DNA of 61,199 nucleotides from Treponema sp. UBA7570. Its GTDB lineage: Bacteria; Spirochaetota; Spirochaetia; Treponematales; Treponemataceae. Location of the stretch: assembly GCA_002477955.1 (NCBI GenBank), contig DLLE01000028.1, forward strand, positions 1 through 61,199, read 5' to 3'. Made by a program: the position numbers and the translations under genes. Below the pieces are notes generated by a model. It was not told the origin of the DNA. It was given only the letters and a program-made list of their open reading frames with translations, and made no database searches. Below, piece after piece: positions 7,214 to 15,644 of this stretch (its first letter is position 1; each line of letters starts with the position of its first letter).

Positions 7214-8440
7214 CTAGTTCATAAATGAAGAAACAAGAGAATCTGTGCGCCACCATACGATTTCGGCCTTTTCTTTTTTTATGTAAAGAGCGCTTATAAT
7301 TCCGTTTCCGCTGAGTCCAAGCGAATAATACAGAATCTCGCTGTGCTCAACTGGAAGCGAGCGTTTTAAAATTTTCTGTCCGCTCGGCTGCACCATCTGA
7401 ATCAAATAGCCTTTTTCTGTCGGAACAGAAAAGAAAAACCAGCCTCCGTCTGTAACGCCCAAAAAGTCAAAAGGAATAGAAAAAACTTCTTTGCTCAGAT
7501 TTTCCGAAACCGATTCCTCGTGAGGAGGAATATCAAGCCCTTCTTCATAAAGTCCGGTTTCTACGTTGAGAGGATAAAGCATTGTTTTTTCAAAATCGAT
7601 GCCCGACTGTACTTTTGTAGCCGGATCGAGATAGTTTTGAAAATAATTTACCTGGACATAGAGTTTTCGGGAAACGCTGTCAGGAATTACATTTTCAATC
7701 GAAATAAAATTTATATTTTCAGAATCATTTAAGTCCTTAAGCTTTGGAACAAGTTTTTCGTTAAACGGAACCGAATAAAGCAAAAAGCCGGAAGAATTGA
7801 ACCAGTAGACAAGAGGTCCTTCGTTCGATTCGCATACAACAACAAGCTCGTTGTTTTTTGTGGCATAGATATTTTTTATAAACGGAAACGGAGTTCCGCC
7901 TGGCCCCTGCTGTCCAAGATAATCAATAAAAGTTCCATCGCTGTTAAAACGCAGGACAATGTAGCTTAAGAGAAGCCTGTTTTCTATGTCGTTTTCCTGG
8001 CGCTCCGCAGGAAGAGTGTCAACTGCGTAAAGGCATTTGTTGGAATCTACCGCAAGAGGGCCAAGAGTGTTAAAAGGATATTCAACCGCTTTTTTAGTTG
8101 AATTTACAGAAGCCTTGTCTGCAAAAGAAGGAGTTTTTGTGTATTCGCTGTTGTAATAAAGAGTCAGAAGCTCGCCATAGGAATTAAGCTCGAGGATTTT
8201 TTTTGACTCGCCGTTTGCAATATAAAAAAAACCGTCGTGCATAGTCATAAACGTGTTTATTGAGCCGGATGTACTTAAATTAAAGAGATTTAACTCGTCT
8301 TCAAAACTGCCGTAATTTATTGTAAAAAGGTCTTTTTCGTTAATCGAAGCCACAGAATTTGAGCGGGCGCACGAAAACGCGCTTAAAAAACTTAAAGCCA
8401 GAAAGGTAAAAAAACATATTTTTGAAATTTTTCTTTGCAT
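7214..8440 (-). CDS. Large lipoprotein, beta-propeller-like
   Basis: This is a 408-residue lipoprotein. The signal segment KISKICFFTFLALSFLSAF is followed by the lipobox SCARS. The mature part repeats strand patterns such as 'FYIANGESKKILELNSYGELL', 'CLYAVDTLP', 'NNELVVVCESNEGPLVYWFNSSG' and 'DGGWFFFSVPTEKGYLIQM', suggesting a six- or seven-bladed NHL-type propeller like those of several spirochaete lipoproteins. The start at 8440 is chosen for the lipoprotein signal; a frame to 8620 would translate a GC-rich intergenic repeat. The gene is 32 bases upstream of 7181 and may head that transcript. Confidence 0.75.
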   Translation of the reverse strand: MQRKISKICFFTFLALSFLSAFSCARSNSVASINEKDLFTINYGSFEDELNLFNLSTSGSINTFMTMHDGFFYIANGESKKILELNSYGELLTLYYNSEYTKTPSFADKASVNSTKKAVEYPFNTLGPLAVDSNKCLYAVDTLPAERQENDIENRLLLSYIVLRFNSDGTFIDYLGQQGPGGTPFPFIKNIYATKNNELVVVCESNEGPLVYWFNSSGFLLYSVPFNEKLVPKLKDLNDSENINFISIENVIPDSVSRKLYVQVNYFQNYLDPATKVQSGIDFEKTMLYPLNVETGLYEEGLDIPPHEESVSENLSKEVFSIPFDFLGVTDGGWFFFSVPTEKGYLIQMVQPSGQKILKRSLPVEHSEILYYSLGLSGNGIISALYIKKEKAEIVWWRTDSLVSSFMN

Positions 8441-8494
8441 TGTAAAAAAAAGAATATAAAATTGAGCAAAGACCGTCAATGTATCTGATACGGC

Positions 8495-8590
8495 AAAACT
8501 TACGCCGGACTGGAGCAGCGCGCAGCGTTGGCATAGCCAATGGAGCAAAAGCGGAACTGCGCAAGGCCGGTTAGAACGCAAACTGCCGTC
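8495..8590. repeat. GC-rich intergenic island, family 2 related
   Basis: This block lies in the divergent gap between the lipoprotein gene and secA. It contains the hairpin TTGGC-atag-CCAA and the word GGAGCAAAAGCGGAAC followed by GCCGG. That word, as GGAGCGAAAGCG, recurs in islands at 25318-25450, 38160-38360 and (reverse strand) 55615-55840. Confidence 0.55.
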
Positions 8591-8661
8591 CATTTCGTTA
8601 AAAAAATCGGCATTGGTCAATTTTTTGCGTTTTTTTTCTATTCTTTAAGCAGTTTTTTTAT

Positions 8662-8667
8662 TATACT
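8662..8667 (+). promoter_or_regulatory. -10 hexamer of secA, leaderless spacing
   Basis: TATACT ends 9 bases before the secA ATG and no ribosome site fits between them. Transcription would start at or next to the start codon. Confidence 0.55.
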
Positions 8668-8676
8668 ATAAACATT

Positions 8677-11433
8677 ATGTTAGACAAAATTTTCACTGCA
8701 ATTTTCGGTTCTCAGAATGACCGTGATGTAAAAAAGTTAAGACCAATCGTTGAACAGGTCAATGCAAAAGAAGAATGGGCAAAATCTCTGGCCGCAGAAG
8801 ACTTTCCAAAACAGACACAGATTTTTAAGGAACGCCTTGCAAAAGGTGAGTCGCTTGATGATATTCTTCCAGAAGCCTTTGCTCTTTGCCGCGAAGCTGC
8901 TTTCCGTGTAAGAGGCGAGCGCGCTTATGACGTTCAGGTTATGGGCTCTATCAACCTGCACATGGGCCGCATTACAGAAATGAAGACTGGTGAAGGTAAA
9001 ACTCTTGTTGCCGTTGCTCCTTCGTATCTGAACGCGCTTTCTGGAAAAGGCGTGCATGTCGTTACTGTAAACGATTACCTTGCAGAACGCGACGCAAACA
9101 CAATGCGCCCGGTTTTTGCCTACCTCGGTTGTACTGTCGGCGCGATTCTTTCCAATATGGACAATGCGGCTCGCCGCGAAGCTTATGCCTGCGACGTCAC
9201 TTACGGAACAAACAATGAATTCGGCTTTGACTACCTGCGCGACAACATGCAGGTTGAGCTTAAACAAAAAGTTCAGCGCGGATTCAACTATTGTATCGTA
9301 GACGAAATCGACTCCATCCTCATTGATGAAGCCAGAACCCCTCTTATTATTTCTGGCGCTGGAGAAGACGACACTTACAAATATTACGAAGTTGACAAAT
9401 ATGTCGGCGAATTTACCGAAGTTGCAAAAGACCCTGCGACGGACGACTATCCGGACGAAGTTCAGATGACTCCGGAAGAGCGTGCCGCAATGGAAGGCGA
9501 CTACAAAATTGATGAAAAATCAAAAAGAGTTTCCTTTACAGACAAGGGCATGGATCATATCGAAAAGATTCTTCATCAGCACAATTTGATTCAGCCAGGA
9601 ACAAAACTCCAGGACGAGCAAAACTTTGAATTTTTACACTACTTTACACAGGCGCTTCGCGCGCACCTTCTCTATCAGAACGATGTTGACTATGTTGTAA
9701 AAGACGGTCAAGTTCAGATTGTAGACGAATTTACAGGACGTATTCTCGAAGGAAGACGATACTCTGACGGTCTGCACCAGGCAATCGAGGCAAAAGAACA
9801 CGTAAAAATCGCCCAGCGCAACCGCACTATGGCAACCGTCACATTCCAGAATTTTTTCCGCATGTACGACAAATTGTCTGGTATGACAGGCACGGCTCAG
9901 ACAGAAGCTGTTGAATTTTCAAAAATTTACAAGCTCGACGTTGTTGCAATTCCAACAAACCTTCCTGTTGCCCGCATTGACGAGCAGGACGAAGTTTATC
10001 TCAACGAAGAAGACAAGTGGAACGCAATCGTTAAAGAAATCAAGACCGCCCACGAAAAAGGCCAGCCTATTCTTGTCGGCACGGTTTCGGTTGAAAAATC
10101 AGAACATCTGTCCGCCCTCCTTACCCGCGCAGGTATCAGGCACGAAGTTTTGAATGCAAAGAACCACGCGCGCGAAGCCCTCATCATTGCAGAAGCCGGC
10201 GCAAAGGGCGCTGTTACTGTAGCAACAAACATGGCAGGACGCGGTACTGATATTAAACTCGGCGGAAGCTACGAATCTCGCGCACTAAAACGAGTTGGAA
10301 CAAACGCAACTCCAGAACAGCTAAAAGAAGCAGTTATCGCAGAAAAAGAAAAGTGGCAAAAAGATTACGAAGAAGTAAAATCTCTCGGCGGTCTTTACGT
10401 AATCGGCTCAGAGCGCCACGAATCCCGCCGTATCGACAACCAGCTGCGCGGACGCTCTGGACGTCAGGGAGATCCTGGACGCTCAAAATTCTTCATTTCG
10501 ATGGACGACGACCTTATGCGCCTGTTTGGCGGTGAGAGAATGAAGCACATCATGACAAGAATCGGAATGGAACCAGGAGAACCGATTTATCATCCATGGC
10601 TTACAAAAGGAATCGAAAACGCACAGAAAAAAGTAGAAGAGCGCAACTTTGAAATCCGTAAGAACCTTATCGACTACGACGATGTTTTAAACGACCAGCG
10701 TGAATATATCTACGAACAGCGCGATGGAATTCTTTCGGACGAAAAACTCTCAGAACGCATAATGCTCACGGCTCAGGACTATCTTGACCAGTGGTTTGAA
10801 GAATATTCACACAACCGCAAAAACGGACTCACCACTCTTTTGACACAAATCCGCGAAAATTTCGGAGTCCAGCTTCCGGCGGAAGATGTTTCAAAAGAAA
10901 AAGTTATGGCGCTTCTCCAGAACGATCTGACAGAAAAAGAATCTCTCGTTGGACACGAACAGTTCAATATGTTTATCCGCTACCAGTATTTGCAGTTAAT
11001 CGACAAAAAATGGCTCGACCAGCTCGAATTTTTGGACGGCTTAAGAGAAGCAGTTCACCTTCGCTCTTACTCATCAAAGAATCCGCTCACAGAATACAAA
11101 ATAGACGGTTTTAACGCATTCGAAGATATGCTCGAAACCATCCGCCTCACAATTGCAGGCAGAGTATTCAAAGTGCGCATTCAGATAAATCCAGCTCCAC
11201 AGCCGGCGCAGCGCAACATTCAGATGAACGCCCAGCATCAGCAAGCGCAGAGCATGGGCCAGGCAGCGGACGGTGTAAATGCGCATCAGAGCAGACAGGC
11301 TGCAAGCAGAGTAATGGTAAACGGCCGTCAAGGACAGAGTGTTACAGTCCGCCGCACAATTCCAAAAGTCGGAAGAAACGATCCTTGTCCTTGCGGAAGC
11401 GGCAAAAAATACAAACAGTGCCACGGACGCTAA
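8677..11433 (+). CDS. secA: Preprotein translocase ATPase SecA
   Basis: This is a 918-residue SecA, the motor that pushes unfolded preproteins through SecYEG. It has Walker A 'MKTGEGKTL' (about residue 100), the DEAD-like 'VDEIDSILIDEART', the preprotein cross-linking region, the second RecA fold with 'GTVSVEKSE' and 'ATNMAGRGTDIKLGG', and 'RIDNQLRGRSGRQGDPG'. After a Gln/Ala-rich linker it ends in the zinc-binding C-terminus 'NDPCPCGSGKKYKQCHGR'. Length and domains are complete. It is transcribed alone; downstream is the convergent lepB gene, which encodes the signal peptidase acting after SecA. Confidence 0.98.
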   Translation: MLDKIFTAIFGSQNDRDVKKLRPIVEQVNAKEEWAKSLAAEDFPKQTQIFKERLAKGESLDDILPEAFALCREAAFRVRGERAYDVQVMGSINLHMGRITEMKTGEGKTLVAVAPSYLNALSGKGVHVVTVNDYLAERDANTMRPVFAYLGCTVGAILSNMDNAARREAYACDVTYGTNNEFGFDYLRDNMQVELKQKVQRGFNYCIVDEIDSILIDEARTPLIISGAGEDDTYKYYEVDKYVGEFTEVAKDPATDDYPDEVQMTPEERAAMEGDYKIDEKSKRVSFTDKGMDHIEKILHQHNLIQPGTKLQDEQNFEFLHYFTQALRAHLLYQNDVDYVVKDGQVQIVDEFTGRILEGRRYSDGLHQAIEAKEHVKIAQRNRTMATVTFQNFFRMYDKLSGMTGTAQTEAVEFSKIYKLDVVAIPTNLPVARIDEQDEVYLNEEDKWNAIVKEIKTAHEKGQPILVGTVSVEKSEHLSALLTRAGIRHEVLNAKNHAREALIIAEAGAKGAVTVATNMAGRGTDIKLGGSYESRALKRVGTNATPEQLKEAVIAEKEKWQKDYEEVKSLGGLYVIGSERHESRRIDNQLRGRSGRQGDPGRSKFFISMDDDLMRLFGGERMKHIMTRIGMEPGEPIYHPWLTKGIENAQKKVEERNFEIRKNLIDYDDVLNDQREYIYEQRDGILSDEKLSERIMLTAQDYLDQWFEEYSHNRKNGLTTLLTQIRENFGVQLPAEDVSKEKVMALLQNDLTEKESLVGHEQFNMFIRYQYLQLIDKKWLDQLEFLDGLREAVHLRSYSSKNPLTEYKIDGFNAFEDMLETIRLTIAGRVFKVRIQINPAPQPAQRNIQMNAQHQQAQSMGQAADGVNAHQSRQAASRVMVNGRQGQSVTVRRTIPKVGRNDPCPCGSGKKYKQCHGR

Positions 11434-11450
11434 AAAAACTTTATAAAAAT

Positions 11451-11535
11451 TTAGGGCTTTCCTGCCGTGCAAGCACGGCAGGCCGGGTCATTCAGGGTTA
11501 CGTGCATAACACTTTGCGAGCCCTTACTGCCCCTA
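11451..11535. repeat. Palindromic island between secA and lepB
   Basis: The perfect palindrome CCTGCCGTGC-aa-GCACGGCAGG lies inside a larger inverted pair AGGGCT...AGCCCT. No T run follows, but the structure sits between convergent genes and could block read-through on both strands. Confidence 0.6.
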
Positions 11536-11542
11536 AGCCGTT

Positions 11543-13309
11543 TTATTTTCCTGTATGGCCGGGAACTCCGCGTCTATTCAATGGCCAGAACCTGTAGCTC
11601 GTAGTTCCGAGAATTTTAGAGCGGTTTACATACTGCGGAGAAATATCCGAGTAATAAGTTACAGAAACCGGGTCTAAACTTGTAAGAGGCGCAAGCCAGT
11701 TGTCATAAGAATGGCGCATATCAAGCGAATTAAAGCGGTTGTCGCCCATCATAAAATAGCAATTCTGCGGAATATACTGAGGATTGCCGTCTTTGTCGTT
11801 TGCCGGAAAAACAGGCATATTGCGTCTGTCCATCAAAAATGCATAAGAGTTTAGCATTGCCGCAGTTTTCAATAGTTCCTGAATTTGAGAATCAGACTTA
11901 ACCTGCTCTATGTTTTTACCTGCAGCAAGAAGCTGAGCATCCCTCAAGAACAGTCTTCCAGCAACTTTTTTTATCATAAGGTTAAGCTTAAAATTTGCTT
12001 CTGAGTAAAGATCTCCGTTAAAATTAAAATCCGCATTTTCCGTCCAGGCAGTCATAAAGCGCTCAAAGCTTTTTGCCCCGTCTTTATTTGAAAGAAGAGC
12101 CTGCGCATAAAAATAATGCTGCGCAAAAAGGGAATTTTCAAAAAGATATTTGTCCGTAAAAAGAACATCCAGACTGTTATTCTGCTTTTCTGAAGAATAA
12201 GCTGCAAAGATTTTTTCAAAACTCTTGGAAATCGACTTTGCCTCTATTTCAAAGAGCTTTATGTCAAAAGCATTGCGCTGTTTTTCACATTCAATCATAG
12301 AATCATATTCTTCCTGGCCTACAACATAACTTTCTCTTGTAAGTCCGCGCTTGATTGAATTTTTTACAGTATTTAAATTCCATTCTGCATATTTTGCATC
12401 CTGTTCAACAACCTTCCATTCGTCGCTTGCCTTTGTCCGCGAATAAAGAATTCCGTCCTGCATCATAAGCTGCTCCCCAGGAACACCGGCAATTCTTTTT
12501 ACAAGAGGATCTGCTTTTGGATTGCCGCCTTCATCAACGTTCAGATTTACCGTCGTCAAAGTGCACATGTATACAATCTGGCTCAAGAATGTCCGTACCT
12601 CGCTTTTTCTGTCGTTTGAATAGTGAGGATTTCTAAAAACAACAATGTCGCCGCGCTTATACTTTTTTACATAAGGAAGTCCAACTTCCGAAAGCGGGAA
12701 TTTGGGACCGCTCGCAGTCTTAAAAACAACAACGCGATCCCTTATCAAAAATTCTGGAACCATCGACTCGGAAGGAATCTCATAAAGCTGGACGATAAAA
12801 ATGTTCAAAAGCAAAACCATAAAAACGGCCTGCACAAGAGCGTCAACCCAGCTCAAACATTCAAAAGCAATTCTCTTGATTCCTTTTTTTGTTCCAATCG
12901 AATTCTCGTTTATAAATTTCTTCCAGTTTTCGTCAATTTTGGCAATTCTCTTTGGATTAAGACAATAAAGAATCCACAAAGACAAAACACTTGCAACACA
13001 CCAGAAAACAACTTCAATTAAATCGATAAGATAAAAAGTTCCGTGATTTCCCGCCCGGCGCAAAACAAAGGCAATTAAAAGGACATAAGGCTCATACTGC
13101 AAAAGTGTACGGAAAACGCTTATAAAACGCAAATCTTTCTTTCCAAAAAGCTGGCTATAACCAGCCCAAAAAAGAACGCCTGTAAAAATCAATGCAAGCG
13201 GAAACGCCGTCAAAGAAACGTCCAAAGACACTGAAAAACACAAAACAGAAAAAATTGCAGACGAAAAAACGGCTGCAAGGGACAAAACTTTTAATTTATC
13301 TTTATTCAT
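11543..13309 (-). CDS. lepB: Signal peptidase I with a large insertion
   Basis: This is a 588-residue S26 signal peptidase, which removes signal peptides at the outer face of the membrane. N-terminal hydrophobic helices anchor it. The catalytic Ser is in 'YEIPSESMVPEFL' (near residue 190), the general-base Lys is in 'PLVKRIAGVPGE', and box E 'MGDNRFNSLDMRHS' is near the C-terminus. Between the Lys box and box E lies an insertion of about 230 residues, mostly helical and charged, absent from E. coli LepB (324 residues). The ATG at 13309 is chosen; an upstream TTG at 13327 would overlap the -10 TATACT. Confidence 0.93.
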   Translation of the reverse strand: MNKDKLKVLSLAAVFSSAIFSVLCFSVSLDVSLTAFPLALIFTGVLFWAGYSQLFGKKDLRFISVFRTLLQYEPYVLLIAFVLRRAGNHGTFYLIDLIEVVFWCVASVLSLWILYCLNPKRIAKIDENWKKFINENSIGTKKGIKRIAFECLSWVDALVQAVFMVLLLNIFIVQLYEIPSESMVPEFLIRDRVVVFKTASGPKFPLSEVGLPYVKKYKRGDIVVFRNPHYSNDRKSEVRTFLSQIVYMCTLTTVNLNVDEGGNPKADPLVKRIAGVPGEQLMMQDGILYSRTKASDEWKVVEQDAKYAEWNLNTVKNSIKRGLTRESYVVGQEEYDSMIECEKQRNAFDIKLFEIEAKSISKSFEKIFAAYSSEKQNNSLDVLFTDKYLFENSLFAQHYFYAQALLSNKDGAKSFERFMTAWTENADFNFNGDLYSEANFKLNLMIKKVAGRLFLRDAQLLAAGKNIEQVKSDSQIQELLKTAAMLNSYAFLMDRRNMPVFPANDKDGNPQYIPQNCYFMMGDNRFNSLDMRHSYDNWLAPLTSLDPVSVTYYSDISPQYVNRSKILGTTSYRFWPLNRRGVPGHTGK

Positions 13310-13317
13310 GATAAAAA

Positions 13318-13323
13318 AGTATA
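13318..13323 (-). promoter_or_regulatory. -10 hexamer of lepB, leaderless spacing
   Basis: On the minus strand TATACT ends 8 bases before the lepB ATG. There is no Shine-Dalgarno sequence in the interval. Confidence 0.5.
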
Positions 13324-13407
13324 GCAAAAATAAAATAAACAGACTACTCTAAAGAAAATCTGCATAAAAAAAATTGAATTAAAAATCTATAAAAATGGAA
13401 TAAAGAT

Positions 13408-13743
13408 ATGTCCGAAATTTTTAATAAAAAGATTGCCTTAGAAATGGTCGGAAATGACAGCGAGCTTCTGTCAATTTTAATCCAGGCCTTTTTGAGCGTC
13501 GAGTTTTCGCCAGAAAAACTGAATGAACTTGTTCTCTCCAAAAAAAATGGAGAAGCGGCTTCGTACGTCCATCGGGTAAAAGGAGCGGCAAGACAACTCG
13601 CAATGGAGAAACTTGCGCAAATCGGCCAAAACTTGGAAGATGTCCTGCGCGAAAAAACTACAGGAGAAGCTCAAAAACTGACAAATGATTTTTGTGAATG
13701 TTATTCAGAAAGCTTAAAAACAATTCAAAAGGAAGCCAGCTGA
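13408..13743 (+). CDS. Stand-alone Hpt (histidine phosphotransfer) protein
   Basis: This 111-residue all-helical protein has the Hpt signature 'HRVKGAARQLAMEKLAQIGQNLE', with phospho-accepting His55 and the usual Lys58-Gly59. Such proteins carry phosphate between receiver domains in phosphorelays. No kinase or response regulator is adjacent, so its partners are encoded elsewhere. It lies between lepB (divergent, 98 bases) and the convergent yfcE-type gene. The frame starts at an ATG with a weak GGA ribosome site. Confidence 0.85.
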   Translation: MSEIFNKKIALEMVGNDSELLSILIQAFLSVEFSPEKLNELVLSKKNGEAASYVHRVKGAARQLAMEKLAQIGQNLEDVLREKTTGEAQKLTNDFCECYSESLKTIQKEAS

Positions 13744-13770
13744 CAAGACCCGCCGGCTGATAAGCTCCTG

Positions 13771-14328
13771 TTAAAAATCAAGGCTTCTTAAAAACTTTCC
13801 TTCGATTGTATAAAGTCCGGCTTTTATTTTGCCATCGGAACTTATATCAATAAGTCCGCAGGTTTTTCCGTCATCGCATTTTGGAAGGCTTATCGAACCG
13901 GGATTAAAATAGTAAAAGCCGCTGCTTTCTTCCAAAACAGTAACATGGGTATGTCCGCTTACAATCAAAGTCCCTTTTGGAAGCCAGTTCTCTAGTTTTT
14001 CGCGATTGTAAAGATGTCCGTGGTGAACAAAAACTCTTCTGTTTGAATCAAAAACTGTCGTATAGGCGGCAAGACACGGAAATTCGAGCACCATTTCGTC
14101 AACTTCTGCATCGCAGTTTCCGCGAACGCAGATAATCCGCCCCTTGTTTTCGTTCAAAACCGAAGCAACTTTTTTAGGATTCCAGCCTTCCGGCAAAGGA
14201 TTGCGAGGCCCGTGATTCAGATAATCTCCGCAAAGCAAAAGATAATCAGCCTGTTTTCCAAAACAATCAAGCGCTTTTTCCAGGCTCTCTGCGCTTCCGT
14301 GAATATCCGAAATCACCAGATACTTCAT
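13771..14328 (-). CDS. yfcE: YfcE/MJ0936-type phosphodiesterase
   Basis: This is a 185-residue calcineurin-like metallophosphoesterase with all metal-binding motifs: SDIHG (D8, H10), CGDYLNHG, RGNCD, HHGH and SGHTH. Family members hydrolyse phosphodiesters; the natural substrate is unclear. It follows the GH105 gene by 15 bases on the same strand, so the two are probably co-transcribed. Whether the enzyme acts on a product of pectin-fragment metabolism cannot be told from sequence. Confidence 0.88.
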   Translation of the reverse strand: MKYLVISDIHGSAESLEKALDCFGKQADYLLLCGDYLNHGPRNPLPEGWNPKKVASVLNENKGRIICVRGNCDAEVDEMVLEFPCLAAYTTVFDSNRRVFVHHGHLYNREKLENWLPKGTLIVSGHTHVTVLEESSGFYYFNPGSISLPKCDDGKTCGLIDISSDGKIKAGLYTIEGKFLRSLDF

Positions 14329-14343
14329 ATTTTACCCCGATTT

Positions 14344-15483
14344 TTATTTTTTTATCTGTTTGTATTCGTTGTAAGCAAGAAGGAATGGTCCTACACCTTT
14401 CGCATCGTCCTGAACAATCGGTTCACTCATATAATAATCAAATGTTCCGTCGCGGCGCAAATCTTTTTCCGGGCCTAAACCTGCAACAAGACAGATTCCT
14501 CCAAGGCTCAAACGTCCAGAATCAGTATTCAGATATTTGTCGCAAATTCCTTCAAAAGCCCTGATTCCTGCTTCCTGAAATTTTTTGTCTTCAAGAATTT
14601 TTGTGCGGTAGCCTTTTAAAAGTGAATATGCAAAAATTGCAGAACCAGAGGTCTCCAGATAATTCTTTCCTTTTCCTGGATAATTTGGAACCTGCCACCA
14701 CATTCCGCTTTTGTCCTGAAATTTAAGCATGCTTTCGCACAAGTCAATGAAAATGCCCTTTAATTTGTTCCAGTTTTCGCTTCCGCGGTCAGGAGCAATA
14801 TTAAGCGTATCCAAAAGCGCCATGCTGAACCAGCCGAGCGAACGAAGCCAGAAATTTTTGCTCAAGCCGGTTTTTTTGTCAGCCCAGAACATTTTTTTTG
14901 AACTGTCATAACCGTGATAGTAAAGTCCTGTCTTTGGATCGCGCATAATTTTGTAAACATTGAAAAACTGGTTGTAAGTATCTTCTATGTTTTTTGAATT
15001 ATTGAAAAGCTTTTCGTATTCCATGTAAAAAGGCTGAGCCATGTAAAGACCGTCAAGCCAAACCTGATTCGGATAAATCTGCTTATGCCAGAAATTTCCT
15101 TCGGCAGTGCGCGGCTGGTCTTTTACCTGTTCGTAAAGACGATCCAAGGCCTTTTTGTATTTTTCTTTATTTGTGTAGCGGTACAAAACAAAGAGATTTT
15201 TTCCGCCGTTGAGCTCATCGCAGTTCCAGGTGTTTTTGTCGTAACCGTCAATTGTTCCGTCATCGTGGATTCTGTAATCTTCATAGTAATCGCAAAAATC
15301 AAGATACTTTTTGTCACCGCTTGTGCTGTAAATTTCAAGCAAAGCCATAATCATGCAGCCGTCGATATAATCCCAGCCAGATTTTTTTCCGGCCCGGGCT
15401 TTTTCGATATTCCAGATAGGAAATTCTGCCGTCGATTTAGACATCAAATCGTCAATATAGTGTTCAATTACAACTGCATCCAT
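14344..15483 (-). CDS. GH105 unsaturated rhamnogalacturonyl hydrolase
   Basis: This is a 379-residue (alpha/alpha)6-barrel glycoside hydrolase of the GH88/GH105 group. Motifs include 'WDYIDGCMIMALLEIY', 'FWHKQIYPNQVWLDGLYMAQPFYMEY' with the catalytic Asp region, 'FWLRSLGWFSMALLD' and 'MWWQVPNYPGKGKNYLETSGSAIFAYSLLKG'. GH105 enzymes remove the 4,5-unsaturated galacturonyl residue that pectate or rhamnogalacturonan lyases leave on oligosaccharides. No signal peptide is present, so it acts in the cytoplasm on imported fragments. TGGAG lies 9 bases before the ATG. It implies pectin-derived sugars in the habitat. Confidence 0.9.
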   Translation of the reverse strand: MDAVVIEHYIDDLMSKSTAEFPIWNIEKARAGKKSGWDYIDGCMIMALLEIYSTSGDKKYLDFCDYYEDYRIHDDGTIDGYDKNTWNCDELNGGKNLFVLYRYTNKEKYKKALDRLYEQVKDQPRTAEGNFWHKQIYPNQVWLDGLYMAQPFYMEYEKLFNNSKNIEDTYNQFFNVYKIMRDPKTGLYYHGYDSSKKMFWADKKTGLSKNFWLRSLGWFSMALLDTLNIAPDRGSENWNKLKGIFIDLCESMLKFQDKSGMWWQVPNYPGKGKNYLETSGSAIFAYSLLKGYRTKILEDKKFQEAGIRAFEGICDKYLNTDSGRLSLGGICLVAGLGPEKDLRRDGTFDYYMSEPIVQDDAKGVGPFLLAYNEYKQIKK

Positions 15484-15644
15484 TTATTTTTCTCCAAAAT
15501 TCTTATTAAACTCAAAAAAGCCATTTTTACCGGCAAAGAAATTTTTCACTTCTAAATGCAGATTGTAAACGGCACAATATTTTGATATTATAGCATAAAG
15601 TATTTTATAAGGGAACATCTAAAACCGCACAGGAGCAAATTTTA

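Noticed and set aside
8441..8620. 60-codon extension of the large lipoprotein
   Set aside because: It crosses a GC-rich repeat and would bury the lipoprotein signal peptide.
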